NCBI GenBank assembly: GCA_036971475.1
Contig: JBAIZL010000006.1
Location: 136,061,731 to 136,125,730, forward strand
Length of the DNA: 64,000 bases
Source of the DNA: Prosapia bicincta
Lineage: Eukaryota; Arthropoda; Insecta; Hemiptera; Cercopidae
Reading direction: 5' to 3'
Made by a program: the position numbers and the translations under genes. The notes under the pieces are model-generated. The model worked only from the letters and a program-made list of their open reading frames with translations, had not been told where the DNA came from and ran no database searches. The first letter of the stretch is position 1, and every line of letters starts with the position of its first letter. Shown here piece after piece: positions 34,514-46,110 of the stretch.

Positions 34514-35842
34514 CGAGGGTTTTTTTTTCAACCTCTGACTGTACCGCTAGACGGCAAGGCGAGCGGCATCGGCCAGTAATGCGCGGCAATCGACTGCGCA
34601 CTTCTCCCACTACGACCTCACTCGTTTTCGGGCGTCGACGCCATTACCAGTTTATCCAGTGACACATAAACATGGCTACCTTGATAGAATCTCCCGCCAA
34701 GTGTGAGTTGCGAAGTGTCATTCGTTTCTTGCAAGCTGAAGGGTTATCCGCAGCAGAAATTCACCGTAGAATGAAACGAGTATACGGTGAAAGCTTTATG
34801 AGTGACAGTGCAGTGCGTGATTGGTGTAGGAAATTTAAAAATGGACGAGTTGACATTCATGATGAAGGGGGTCAAGGACAAAAGTCGATCGCAAACGAAG
34901 ACCTCGTTGAACGAGTTGACCAAAGTGTAAGAAACAATCGAAGGTTTACGATTACGGAGCTATCCAATCAGTTTCCTGATATTTCAAGGTCAGCCCTATA
35001 CACTATCGTAACTGATAAGTTAGGCTACAAAAAACTTTGTGCTCGATGGGTGCTGAAGATGTTGACTGATGACCACAAAGCTCGGCGAATGGCGTCAGCA
35101 AGGTCTTTTCTGAATCGTTACGAAGCTGATGGCGATGATTTTTTGAACAAAATCGTGACAGGAGATGAGACATGGGTTCTGTACGACACCCCAGAAACGA
35201 AACAGCAGTCCCAACAATGGATGCATTCAAACTCTCCAAACAAACCCAAAAAATTCAAAAAAACGTTCAACAACAGAAAGATTATGGCCACCGTGTTTTG
35301 GGATCAAAAAGGTGTTTTGCTTGTGGAGTTTTTAGAGCCAGGGACTACAATCAATGCGGAAGGATCCTGTGGTACGTTACAACGTTTGCGGAGAGCTATC
35401 CAGAACAAAAGGAGAGGAATGCTCACATCAGGAGTTGTGCTCATTCATGACAACGCCCGTCCTCACAGTGCTGCTTTGACGAAACGTCTTCTTGACGGGT
35501 TTAAATGGGACGTTTTTGACCATCCGGCGTATAGCCCTGATTTAGCGCCGAGCAACTATCACCTTTTCCCGGAACTGAAGATGATGCTAGAAGGGCAGAG
35601 CTTCCGAACTGACGACGCGCTGCAAGTCGCCGTGAAAACCCATCTCAAATCACTGGCGGCAAACTTCTATGAAAGAGGTATTAAGAAGCTTGTACACAGG
35701 TATGAAAAATGCCTCAATTTAAAAGGCGATTATGTTGAAAAGTAACTAATAATGTACCTAACTCTTGATAATAAATTTATTTAATTACTCTCACTAGTTT
35801 TATTTTTATACCACATCGGAAGTTGATAAAAAACAGCCCTCG
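34514..35842 (+). mobile_element. Full-length mariner transposon
   Basis: The element begins CGAGGGTTTTTTTTTCAACC and its other end, read inward, begins CGAGGGCTGTTTTTTATCAA, inverted repeats of about 30 bp. TA flanks both sides (34512-34513 and 35843-35844). It is 1329 bp, the usual mariner length, with one intact ORF. It lies in the fourth Pdk intron of the window, just after the PLE fragment. Confidence 0.95.
34672..35745 (+). CDS. Mariner transposase, intact ORF with Asn in place of the third Asp
   Basis: The 357-residue protein is full length for mariner. Residues 1-125 hold the two helix-turn-helix DNA-binding regions (IRFLQAEGLSAAEIHRRM and later RRFTITELSNQFPDISRSAL). ARWVLKMLTDDHK is the linker. 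Catalytic positions: D165 in VTGDETW, D260 in IHDNARPH, and residue 295, exactly 34 residues after D260, which is Asn in APSNYHLF where mariners have Asp. The codon is AAC (35554-35556), one transition from GAC. The ORF has no stops, so the copy is young, but this residue is needed to bind the metal ions. The stretch INAEGSCGTLQRL is also unusual in this family. The ATG at 34672 fits the normal start. Confidence 0.95.
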   Translation: MATLIESPAKCELRSVIRFLQAEGLSAAEIHRRMKRVYGESFMSDSAVRDWCRKFKNGRVDIHDEGGQGQKSIANEDLVERVDQSVRNNRRFTITELSNQFPDISRSALYTIVTDKLGYKKLCARWVLKMLTDDHKARRMASARSFLNRYEADGDDFLNKIVTGDETWVLYDTPETKQQSQQWMHSNSPNKPKKFKKTFNNRKIMATVFWDQKGVLLVEFLEPGTTINAEGSCGTLQRLRRAIQNKRRGMLTSGVVLIHDNARPHSAALTKRLLDGFKWDVFDHPAYSPDLAPSNYHLFPELKMMLEGQSFRTDDALQVAVKTHLKSLAANFYERGIKKLVHRYEKCLNLKGDYVEK

Positions 35843-36134
35843 TACATGTATGCAATAGTTTATAACTTTACCAGATGTATTGAATAATAGAAAACAAGGA
35901 TTTAGTTGTAAATTTAAATATTTAAGCTTTTAGATGTGATTTTAAGAAAGGGTTTTGTGAACTTCATTTGTGGATCAAATACTGGAGTAGATATTAGATG
36001 TGTCCTAGGTAATTGGTTTAGTATGTATTTATTAAGTTATGTGATAATATACAAAATGCATTTGTAAATGTCCATAAACGCTTGTATTTAAATGAAATAT
36101 TTTAAAAAAATGTATTGTTTGTTTTGTATTAAAG

Positions 36135-36249
36135 ATGTCTGACAGAGGTGGTGGAATTCCTCGCAGTCTTACTGATCAACTCTTTCATTACATGTACAGT
36201 ACAGCACCTCAGCCTTCCAAATCCGATGCACATACAGTCCCTCTGGCTG
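36135..36249 (+). CDS. Pdk: Pdk coding exon: G1 box and ATP lid
   Basis: The acceptor attaaag precedes 36135 and the donor GTAAGA starts at 36250. It reads [20 protein letters not shown], then [24 protein letters not shown] is the GHKL G1 box and YSTAP leads into the flexible ATP lid. The exon is under 40 codons and is recognised from homology and phase rather than length. It ends with one base of Gly completed at 38228. Confidence 0.94.
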
Positions 36250-36275
36250 GTAAGAATGTCACAATTTAACTTGTA

Positions 36276-36450
36276 GTTATCACTCTTGAATTTTGTAGTC
36301 CTTTACATTCGGTGAATCTTAGTTAATTACTTTAACGTTAGTTTATGATATCCGAACTTTGAATTTTGTAAATTTGTAAAAACTTACTGAGACACAGTAG
36401 TTTGTCTCATAAACTAATGTTAAAGTGATTAATTGTAGTTATGAGTTACT
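36276..36450. mobile_element. MITE family B copy
   Basis: The left arm has TCTTGAATTTTGTAGTCCTT and the right arm, read inward, CATAACTACAATTAATCACT. It matches 52060-52295 and 18073-18180. Confidence 0.55.
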
Positions 36451-36594
36451 ACGATAAAGTACAAACTATAAGGATCCTTGATTTACCAGAAATACTTTTA
36501 CTAACAAAAAAATAAAATTATTCTCACAATACGAGGCGGGGGTTTAAAGTAAGTACCTTTTGAAATTCCACCGTTGTAGTGCTGCAGTTGGCAT

Positions 36595-36990
36595 TTGGTG
36601 TGTGCATGCTGTATATCCGTTGGCAAGCCACAGCCACCATTACGGATCCATTCGTTACAGTTAAAGGTTGTTTACTTTTGTTTAAAATGTCTCCGTTTGG
36701 ACGTGCTACTGACTATAAAAATATGCAGTTTGTTACGTTTTCTTAATGCTAAAAGTGTGAAACCAGCTTTTATTCATCATGAGATCTGTGAAGTGTAAGG
36801 GGAAAATGTTATGAGTGATGGGATGGGTGAGAGCCTTTAACGATGGCCGTACGAATAACTCGACAACTTTCACTCATCACTGCAAAATGTTTATTGAAAA
36901 GTGAAAGAGAACAGACACTTTACGATTTTCATCATTATCTTGTGAGTTACCTCAAGTGTCAAGAAGTGTGATTTATGAGATTATGACCAA
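36595..36990 (+). pseudogene. Mariner transposase N-terminal fossil
   Basis: With frameshifts it reads RFLNAKSVKPAFIHHEICEV, then GENVMSDGMG, KVKENRHFTIF and SSVKKCDLYDY-like residues. This is the paired helix-turn-helix region of another mariner lineage than the one at 34514. No catalytic part remains. Confidence 0.65.
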
Positions 36991-37009
36991 ACGTTCAAAG
37001 TAATAGAAA

Positions 37010-37330
37010 TTATGGTCATTTTAGCCTCCAAAAATGCTAACAGAAATTCACATTAAATCAAATGTTTAGCCAGTTCTCTCACATTCCTACAGCGGTACCA
37101 TTTCTTAACCATTCCGTCACTCATGATGTTTTCTCCGTACACTTCACAGATTTCATGATGAATGTCAGCTACTTTCTGCCTTTAACATCAATAAAATGTA
37201 TCAAACTGAACACACATAACTAACCTTAAACAGTAACGAATGGATCTGTAATGCCAAGTGTGGCTTGCCAACAGATAGGTGTTGACATGGAAGCTGGCAC
37301 TTGACCAATTGATAGAAATTCTGTACTAGC
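37010..37330 (-). pseudogene. Second mariner fossil, inverted to the first
   Basis: The - strand shows GENIMSDGMVKKW-like and HHEICEVYGEN-like residues in broken frames, and shares TTGGCAAGCCACA and GATCCATTCGTTAC with 36630-36660. The two fossils face each other. Confidence 0.55.
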
Positions 37331-38227
37331 CTAGATGAAAAAAACATTGTCGCCATGTGGGTTGCATCAATTGTCCACACAGCCCTCATGAAGGCACTAC
37401 AGTAGATGAAATGGGAAATGCTATAAGTTATGTATGTCTCTACATCCATAGCTCCTAACTTCTGGCAGAAACAAATTTTATAAAACTCTTGAATACAAAT
37501 AGCCCTGGTTAGGTGAAGAGAGTGACTGTAAAGTAGGCCAATGGACAATTATTTTAAGCCATTTAAAAACATATAAATTGACGAATTATTGTGAATGCTG
37601 GTATAAAAATCTCTCGTTCAATAAGGGGTAGTTTACCATATGTCGTGACTTGGATATTATGTAACTAATCACTAAATTTTGAAGCAAGTAAAGAGTTTTG
37701 GAGGAAGAAAATATAATTCCAGTTTTTGACAGTCATTGCTTAGTGTTTAAATAGTGTAACTGGCTTTTGACAGTCATTGCTTAGTGTTTAAATAGTGTAA
37801 CTGGCTTTTGACGATTAAAGACAATAATTGATCACTAAGATTCAAAGGTATTTCTACTAAAATTGTGAAATCCTTATATATTGTTTAAATTCTCAAAGTG
37901 TAACATGCTAAGTATAGACTGTGACTAATGAATAAATTCATCAATGAACCAAAATGTGAACAGTGCAAACATCTTAAGAATCAGTTTAAATATAGATAAA
38001 AAAGGCTTATTGAAGCAACCCAAATATATTGATGGAGGAGATTTATGTTAGAAGTTTTTCCCTTTCTGGTACTCTGTAGTCTTGGTGTGTAGCTCTGCTA
38101 CCCTTGTTAAAAGCAAAACTACTCTCTACTTCTTTTATTGGTTAGATTAATATATCTTTATCTTATCTTATTGTTAAATAAATTATGAGTTATTGAAATA
38201 ATTTGTAATATATTATTTTGTTTAAAG

Positions 38228-38337
38228 GTTATGGTTATGGATTGCCAATTTCTCGTTTGTATGCAAGATACTTTCATGGGGAACTGAGCCTCTTGTCCTG
38301 TGATGGTTATGGCACTGATGCAATAGTCTATATGAAG
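38228..38337 (+). CDS. Pdk: Pdk coding exon: G2 box
   Basis: The acceptor tttaaag precedes 38228 and the donor GTAACT follows AAG at 38337. It reads [20 protein letters not shown], then [22 protein letters not shown] is the G2 glycine box and GYGTDA-VY carries the conserved Thr that contacts the nucleotide in the family. All key residues are present. Confidence 0.95.
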
Positions 38338-38616
38338 GTAACTATGGTGCACTGTGGCTTTAAACAAATGTTTAGGTAATTCTTTTTTAACCCATTGTGT
38401 TTGACAGACAAAATATGCTCGTCAATACATTAGTGGCAGATATCATATAGACATAGGTAGTTTGTCATGAATTTTGTCATTTGTTTGCTTAAAGAGAGTT
38501 ACTTTTTTGTGTTTAATTTAAATATGTTTATTACATCCCGAAACTTGGAGGATAAAGGAAAGATATTTTTAGCTCATTTAGAACATTTGTATTTTTATCA
38601 GATGGTTTAGAAATGA

Positions 38617-38960
38617 TAGACCCATCATCAGTTTTTATTTAAAGTAGCTTTCTTGCTGAGAATAGTTGTTACTCGGTAACAGTCAGTAGGTGATGTATTT
38701 TATGTCGTACTGTGTAACACATGGATAATTAATATATTTTTTATACATCCAAATGAACAATAATAGTGGAAGCCTAGGATCTAAAGCAAACCTCAAACTG
38801 TAAATAGGTTTTTGTTTTTACTAATTATAATTACAAATAATAATCAATTAACAAATAATAAACTAAGGTTCAAATCAATAAAAATAAAATTTCGTTTGTA
38901 TAAATTATGTAATATTTAGTGCTTTATAAGTAAAAATATTTTTGTAACAAAATGCAACAG
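38617..38960. repeat. Interspersed repeat family C, copy 2
   Basis: It aligns with 26040-26480 through GATAGACCCATCATCAG, GTCAGTAGGTGATGT, ATGAACAATAATAGTGG and GCCTAGGATCTAAAGC. Confidence 0.55.
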
Positions 38961-39009
38961 AATTGACATAAGAAATTAATCTTCTAATATCTATGTAAAA
39001 CAAGGATAT

Positions 39010-39486
39010 CTAGGAAAACAACCAGGTCATCTAAAACAAGATTTACAGAGCATTCAAAACTAAAAATATAAAAGCATCAAATGTAGCAGCACTCCTAATA
39101 TCACATGATCATGAAATAACAAGTTACGAAAATAATCTAACCATACTTGAAATAAATGATAACCCAATAGAACTAAACCCACTAAAAAAATACCACATCT
39201 ATAAAAACATACACAACAATTTAATGAACCAACAGACAACATATGCAGACGACGTACTTTTCAAAAACATATAAGCAGCACAAGAAGAAACATGTATGTC
39301 AACAAACACACCAGAAAAATAGAGAAATTTAATTCATTGATTTGACAATGGTCAAGTGACCGAAAGGTGCCTAATCACTTGAAGGAAAATAATTACACTT
39401 AGTGGTGGAATAATTGTTTACAATGAACAAAAAACTTTATAAAGTCAGTGCAACGGAAAAATAATGGACAACGTGAAATATCAAGA
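39010..39486 (+). mobile_element. PLE 3'-end fragment
   Basis: It aligns with 51280-51780 through AAGCATCAAATGTAGCAGC, then GTCAAGTGACCGAAAGGTGC and GGACAACGTGAAATATCA, and stops at a (TA)n tract (39485-39507). Confidence 0.8.
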
Positions 39487-40314
39487 TATATATATATATA
39501 TATATATGTTATATTGAATATAAAGGCACTGTTTATGTTTTAGGAAACATTTAGAGTATACTATTGAGCTGTATGTACAGTATTTGACATGCTATTGCTG
39601 TAATACAATAAGCAATTAGTTATTAGATAAAACTTAGGCCGCTTGTACTACTGTATTCTAAATAAAATAATATTAAAGGCAAAAAAATTTAAATAAACAT
39701 GAAGACATAAACAAATTCTGCTACATAATTACACAGGCTTATGTATAAGCCTACAGTACTATAAGTATTTTCTAAATGCATACATTAACTTTAAAATTTA
39801 TATATAGAGTACTTGTGCTATAGTATTTATGTGCAATTGTCATTACAATTATCAAGAAATAATTGTCAACACATAGCTTAGGAAATATGCTACTAAAAAA
39901 AAACGTCCGCCACTCACCATGCCCTGTTTGTACCCTACATCGTGTACTCCGATATACAAACAGTATATTCCTTCAGCTTTTTTTCTATGTTTGTGTAATT
40001 GGCGTCTGAATATACATGATATATTAATTCATATTTGTTAAATTAATTTTTATAAAGTTTTGGTCATATAATTTTTATTGTGTAAAGTTAATTTATATTC
40101 TGCATTGCTCAAAATTATGAGCAATGATTTTTTTGGGTTCTAATAGCAATATTAGATTTGTATAATTTAGCTCTATAATATTTAGACTTTTTTCTTAATT
40201 GTATTTATAGTTAGAATAAGTTTGTTTCTGATTACTTATCATTGGTGTGCAATTATAACATAAATATTTACTGTTAAACTCCAAATCACTAAAGGATCCT
40301 ATGTCACATAGGTA

Positions 40315-40740
40315 TAATATAGGGATGGGCCGATTCCAAAAAATACTCGAAAATGAAAATATTATCATTATTTATGACGCAACAGCAAAGATGATCGAAA
40401 GCATTTCTGGTCCGTTTGTTTGTCATCGCTCGTCTCTGGCCATCACTAGTCTGCCACCGCTTCTCATAAATGTCAAAACAACACACACACAAAATGTAGT
40501 TTCAATTTCTCTAATCATACAAACTGAAATGGCTATTACTGAGTTCACATGTGTAATTTTAAATAAATCATGGCTTTTATCCGATATGTTTGTCAATCAG
40601 ACTACAGAAATTCCTATAAATAAATCAGCGTTGAAAGTTTTGTGTGTCCTATTACATTAAAACAGAATTTTTAAAAGGCTTTTCCATTCAATCTAAATGC
40701 GACTAAATTCATTATTAGGGAATATCATGTAGGTCTATAT
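40315..40740. repeat. Interspersed repeat family D, copy 1
   Basis: ATCGCTCGTCTCTGGCCATC, CACAAAATGTAGTTTCAATT and ATATCATGTAGGTCTATATA correspond to 59310-59490. The AGGGATGGGCCGATTCC part resembles 56778-56800. The 119-codon open frame here also runs within the repeat and I do not call it a gene. Confidence 0.55.
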
Positions 40741-41369
40741 AACTTGAAAGAATCGAAGCCATCCATAGGTGTAACACTTACCATACAACTAGAACTATCT
40801 GATATAAAACTAACTACTCATCAGAGCCAAATAGTTTTCGAAACTTTATTAGTTCTTACAATTAGTCTTGACCGTTCTTATTGGATCAGAGCTTACCTGG
40901 AATTATACTACAATGTTTTCTTCTTTATTTGGACAATTCATTGAACTGTCTAGTAACTTCATTTCATATATTTTCAGGGTTGAATTTTCACTTTTGTTAC
41001 CCACGAAAGTGTTAAATTCTATTGTAATTTTCAGTGGACATAGACTAAATGCTAAATTAATTCATTATGAAATAATAAATCTTTGAATGATTATAGCATA
41101 AGTAACTAGTAACATAATTTGAAGATGTTTTAGATATTGATTGAATAGTCTAGGATTGTTAGAAAATTTAAAACATGGGAACTTGAGTGTTCCACAAATA
41201 TAAAAATATGGTCTGTTTACATTGTAGCATATTATTTGTATAAAAATGTTTAACATTTGTGGATATTATTTGATTTGGGTTAGAAAGTAAAATAACAAGC
41301 TATTACCATGAAACCCAGGTGGAAAATGCACAGAAAATAGAATTTTGTATTTTATTAATCTTTTTCCAG

Positions 41370-41549
41370 GCATTGTCCAATGAAGCAAATGAACTTTTGC
41401 CAATATTTAACAAAACTTCTACAAAGATTTATCGCACATCTACTCCCACTGGAGACTGGAGCAATCACTCCTCCCCTATGACTAATGTGCGTCACCTCCA
41501 TACTCAGAGCTTCCGTACAAATTCTGGAACAAGGCTAAGGTCTTTATAA
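41370..41549 (+). CDS. Pdk: Pdk last coding exon with DW motif and stop
   Basis: The acceptor tttttccag precedes 41370. The exon reads ALSNEANELLPIFNKTSTKI, then YRTSTPTGDWSNHSSP, and ends at TAA (41547-41549). The TGDW segment is the DW motif of the PDK C-terminal tail, which in the family governs dimer cross-tails and binding to the E2 core. After the stop, four bases (ccag) precede a GTATGT donor, so the transcript probably continues in another exon. Confidence 0.92.
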   Translation, partial: ALSNEANELLPIFNKTSTKIYRTSTPTGDWSNHSSPMTNVRHLHTQSFRTNSGTRLRSL

Positions 41550-41585
41550 CCAGGTATGTATCTTGTACAAACTTAAATCTAAAAT

Positions 41586-42558
41586 CCTTTAGGGCATTGT
41601 TTTACTTAAATATACGGAAGGCAATAATTTTTCTTGACAATTTCATAATTTCTCCAAACATTTCATGTTTTCTCCAACACTTATTTTGTTCATATTACTA
41701 CAGTCACTTGTACAATGATGTTCTAACACCAACATCTTTACCAAACCAATGTTTTTAATGATTTTTTAAAAAAATTATTTAACTAGGGTCTTTTAGGAGC
41801 AAATACCCTTATTCATATTGAAAAAAATTTTAACTTTTGTATAATAATTTAGTTTTTAATGCAAATTAAATATAATATAATTCAAGTTTTTTTCATAACA
41901 AAATTTCCTTATAAACTATATTTATACACATAACCTTTAATACTGTTAAAAATATTTGTTTGTTTATAAATCACAATCATCTGTTTTACATTGCAAATTC
42001 AAAACCCTATAAATGTTGTAAATTTAGAAACCCCTATATTTTTCCCCGCTCCTTCGTTGCCAATACCTTTAGGGCATTGTTTTACTTAAATATACGGAAG
42101 GCATATATATACAGAATAATTTTTCTTGATAATTTCATAATTTCTCCAAACATTTCATGTTTTCTCCAACACTTATTTTGTTCATATTACTACAGTCACT
42201 TGTACAATGATGTTCTAACACCAGCATCTTTACCAAACCAATGTTTTTAATGATTTTTTAAAAAAATTATTTAACTAGGGTCTTTTAGGAGCAAATGCCC
42301 TTATTCATATTGAAAAAAAATTTTAACTCTTGTATAATAATTTAGTTTTTACTGCAAATTAAATATAATATTATTCAAGTTTTTTTCATAACAAAATTTT
42401 CTTATAAACTATATTTATACACATAACCTTTAATACTATTAAAAATATTTGTTTGTTTATAAATCACAATCATCTGTTTTACATTGCAAATTCAAAACCC
42501 TATAAATGTTGTAAATTTAGAAACCCCTATATTTTTCCCCGCTCCTTCGTTGCCAATA
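41586..42558. repeat. Tandem duplication, 480 and 493 bp
   Basis: Copies 41586-42065 and 42066-42558 both start CCTTTAGGGCATTGTTTTAC and end TTCGTTGCCAATA. They differ by a 13-bp insertion and a few substitutions, so the event is recent. It begins 32 bp after the Pdk donor at 41554. Confidence 0.95.
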
Positions 42559-43360
42559 CCTTTCGTTTGAGCCATCTTCCAGCTCTGTACGAACTTCCAA
42601 GCTCCCACAATCTTTCTCTCAAAATTCAGCTTACAAAATTATATATTAAGATTTACCCTTAAAAAAATATGAAGTTTTCTGCATCAGATTCAAGTCAGAC
42701 ATGAGGGTGTAAAAAAACTATTGAATTGCATGTAAGCCTTCCCATATACTGCATTAAAAGGTGGCGATATCTTGAAATACATATTGCAATAAATAGGTAA
42801 ATGTTTAGTTCTCATAAAGTTGCATAGAATGCAGGAGAACCTTTTATTGACACTTGTAGTGCATTCTATCCATGTTATCGGTGGTGACATTTCTTCGGTT
42901 CATATTAGTGGACGGAAAAGGCATAGAGCATGTCCTGTTTTTTTGCCTTCCTGTTCATGGCCGATGAAAATATCCCTGTATCTTAGCATTTGTGCTGATA
43001 TGTTAGGATTGTAAGCTTCTGTTGTTAATATCTTGTATACAAAAGCATATTTTTATTAAATAAGACTGCACTTTTTGGTTTATTATTTTGTTTCTAATTT
43101 GTGAAATTAAGTCCTAATCTTCTTTACAAGTCTAAAAGAAAAAATATAAGAAACCTTTATCATACAAGGAATTTAGGTTAGCATCAGGCAAATCCCTTTT
43201 GAAAAACAAGTTTTAAGCTAATTTAATTCTTACAAACAAGGTCATCCTGAAAGATTCAGTGTAAAGGCGGGATGTTCGACAGATATAAGTTTTTTTCTGA
43301 TTTCCAAATGATGTAGTGAATTCGAAATATATATTTTAGTGTTTTTGTGTGTATATTTCA

Positions 43361-44040
43361 TTAAAAAAACTATTTGCAGTTTTTGTGTTGTACATCTTGA
43401 GGTTTTTCTATATTTCCGTTTTGGTATTAACTTGGCAAAGAAACAACTACATACTGATATTTTTCAGCAGCCGCATATCACACTAAGTCGGTGCATTATT
43501 CATGCTGTGAGTCACTGACAAGACAGTTGGAATGTGTTGTGGATGGTTGTTGTAGTGTTTGTATATCTCGTAGTTTTCTATTTAGTTTTATCTCGTAGTG
43601 TTAAGTTTGTTGCTTTTTTAGATGTAGTGTAGGATTTTTAGATTGGTGTCAAGTGTGTAGATTAGACAAGTGTGTGAGTGTAGTGCGTGAATCAAATATC
43701 GCCATACACATACAAAACACATTACACTCTTAGACTAACATAGACGCCAATCTAAACTACATCAAAAAAAGCAACAAACTCAACACAACAGAAAACTACA
43801 CAAGATATACAAACACCACAAATACTAATCACAACACATTCTAAACAACAAAAAACTCACAATCAAATGAATATAAAATATATTAACACATAATGAACAA
43901 CTACTCTATGAACAATAACATACCACTGAACACCATTACACCGCACACTCACAGCTCTGACCTATTGCGAAAAGCATCTGCTGAAAAATATCAGTAAGTA
44001 GTGGTTTTTTTGCCAAATTAATACCAAAAGTGTAAAAATT
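43361..44040. mobile_element. Fold-back (long inverted repeat) element
   Basis: Arms of about 290 bp pair imperfectly: TACTGATATTTTTCAGCAG (43456) with CTGCTGAAAAATATCAGTA (43978), and TAGATTGGTGTCAAG with CGCCAATCTAAAC in the centre. A single-arm copy occurs at 55451-55570 (TTTTTTGCCAAGTTATACCA; CAACCTCAAGTTGTACAACA). No coding capacity. Confidence 0.7.
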
Positions 44041-44085
44041 ATTGTTATTACCAACTCAACCCAATGCTGATTAAATGATTTGCAT

Positions 44086-44150
44086 TCCTAGTGACTCAGT
44101 GGTTACAGGGCATTAAAGCGAATCAATTGTGTTTGAGCCACGCATATATT
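44086..44150 (+). repeat. tRNA-like segment, possible SINE head
   Basis: GTGACTCAGTGGTTACAGGG resembles a tRNA A box and GTTTGAGCCAC a B box, spaced about 30 bp. It does not fold as a full tRNA by eye. Confidence 0.25.
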
Positions 44151-45599
44151 CACACTTAAAATTAACTAAATATTATGTATTATAAAAGTGCGATTTGTTT
44201 AAGTCATTATTAGTAAAAAAAAAATAATGCTACTTACGGTTTGAAGCTCAGCAGTTGGTTGTAGGCCCCCATCACATTCACGCAACTAATTGTTCTCTTC
44301 ATATTACTACACAAATTTTATAACTAAAATAATTATTAAAACAAAATTACAATTTGATTTTTTAGAAATTGCTACAATAATTCTCACTATTCAATAACAA
44401 CCGCCCCGATACGACACACAACCAAAATACACAATTGATAATATAGGCTGCACTGACAGCACAGCCAGAATTGCCAACTGAAGTTGGTTCTAAGAACTAG
44501 GACAGCAATAAAAATTCTATTTTTCAAGTCATCAGAAACGCGTTGCATGTGCATTATCTGAAGCACATAGACCACAACACAATATTAAGGGTCAAGTTAG
44601 ATTAAACATTCAACCAAATACAATACATAGTTTAAGGCACGCTCGGCGAGTCAATATACTCTTTATCCAAATAATTGATACACATATTGCATAGCACTGA
44701 TTGTGATTGGGTGAAGTCTATGATCCCCTATGTAGCTATATAGATAAAAAATTGCAAACAGATGTGAGCTTCAGGAGAACTAACCTCAAGAGTGTGTGTT
44801 GTAATGAACCCTCCCATCTTATATTTAATAATATTATTATTTATAAGTTTCCACTTACCAGTAATTATTGTTCTCTAATATTTCATTGATTTATTTTACT
44901 GTTTTATATTTCCCTTTTGCTTGTCTCCCTTTTAATCCTATTTAATCCTTATGGTTGTAACGCCCTTTATACTAATATAATTTCCTCTTACGTTTTAGTT
45001 CCTCTAATCTTCCTTAATACTGACTTTTTACTAGGAACTGCTTGTGCTTTTATTGGGTAGTACAAGCAAGTAGTGCAAGCAAATTTAATCAATATAATTT
45101 TATAAAGAAGCAAAATTTTAAATTTTGGTGATCAGAAAATCTACAAATATTGCAAGAGAGGCCTTTACATTGTGCTCTAGTGATGCTCGGTCTGGTGTGT
45201 GCTAGGTGAATTGCTGGTCATAGGGCTGTATTTTGTTAAAACTATAACTTCATAGCGATGCTAAACATATGTTTCCAGCAAGATGGGGCCAAGTCCCACA
45301 TTTCTATACAGGCTTACCCTGAAAAAGTAATTTCTTGTTTTAGACAACATTGTTTTCCCCGGTAAACACCCTTCACTTACCATTTGGCTTGTGCATGATA
45401 ATGATCGAAGATGGAATCCGATATGAAAATCAGAACCTGTAACTTCCCAACTTGCTAAGAATAAATTCCTATAATTCGTCAAACTAATTAGCAAAGTATT
45501 TGCAATAGCTGACAACTACTCGATAGATTATTCATTTTTTGGACACAGTACATTATCACAATTAGAGGACTAACTCTATCATCCACTGTCTGGAAGAAA

Positions 45600-46110
45600 T
45601 TAAGATCATTGTGTGGTACTTTAATTCCATTTCCAGTCATAACGCTCAAGAATCCGGATGGAAGATTTATCACAAACAATGCTGATATTGCTTATATACT
45701 TATATTGTCTTCCAAAGTCTGGAGGACATTAAGATCGTTGTGTGGTACTTTAATTCCATTTCCATTCATTACGCTCAAGAATCCGGATGGAAGACCTATC
45801 ACAAACAATGCTGATATTGCTTATATACTGATATCTTCCAAAGTCTGAAGGAATTTAAGATCGTTGTGTGGTACTTTACTTTCATTTCCAGTGATTACGC
45901 TCAAGAATCCGGATGGAAGATTTATCACAAACAGTGCTGATATTGCTTATATACTTATATTGTCTTCCAAAGTCTGGATGACATTAAGATCGTTGTGTGG
46001 TATTTTAATTCCATTTCCATTCATTACGCTCAAGAAGCCGGATGGAAGATTTATCACAAACAGTGTTGATATTGCTTATATTCTGGGCACATCATTTTCA
46101 AAATTGTCTT
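45600..46110 (+). repeat. Tandem repeat of a LINE coding segment, units 126-129 bp
   Basis: Units start with TTAAGATCATTGTGTGG or TTAAGATCGTTGTGTGG at 45600, 45729, 45855 and 45984. Each encodes CGTLIPFPVITLKNPDGRFI and then TNNADIAYIL. The same segment is single in the LINE at 22835-22945. Steps are multiples of three. Confidence 0.92.

Noticed and set aside
35003..35450. Extra open frames within the mariner
   Set aside because: Other-frame shadows of the transposase.
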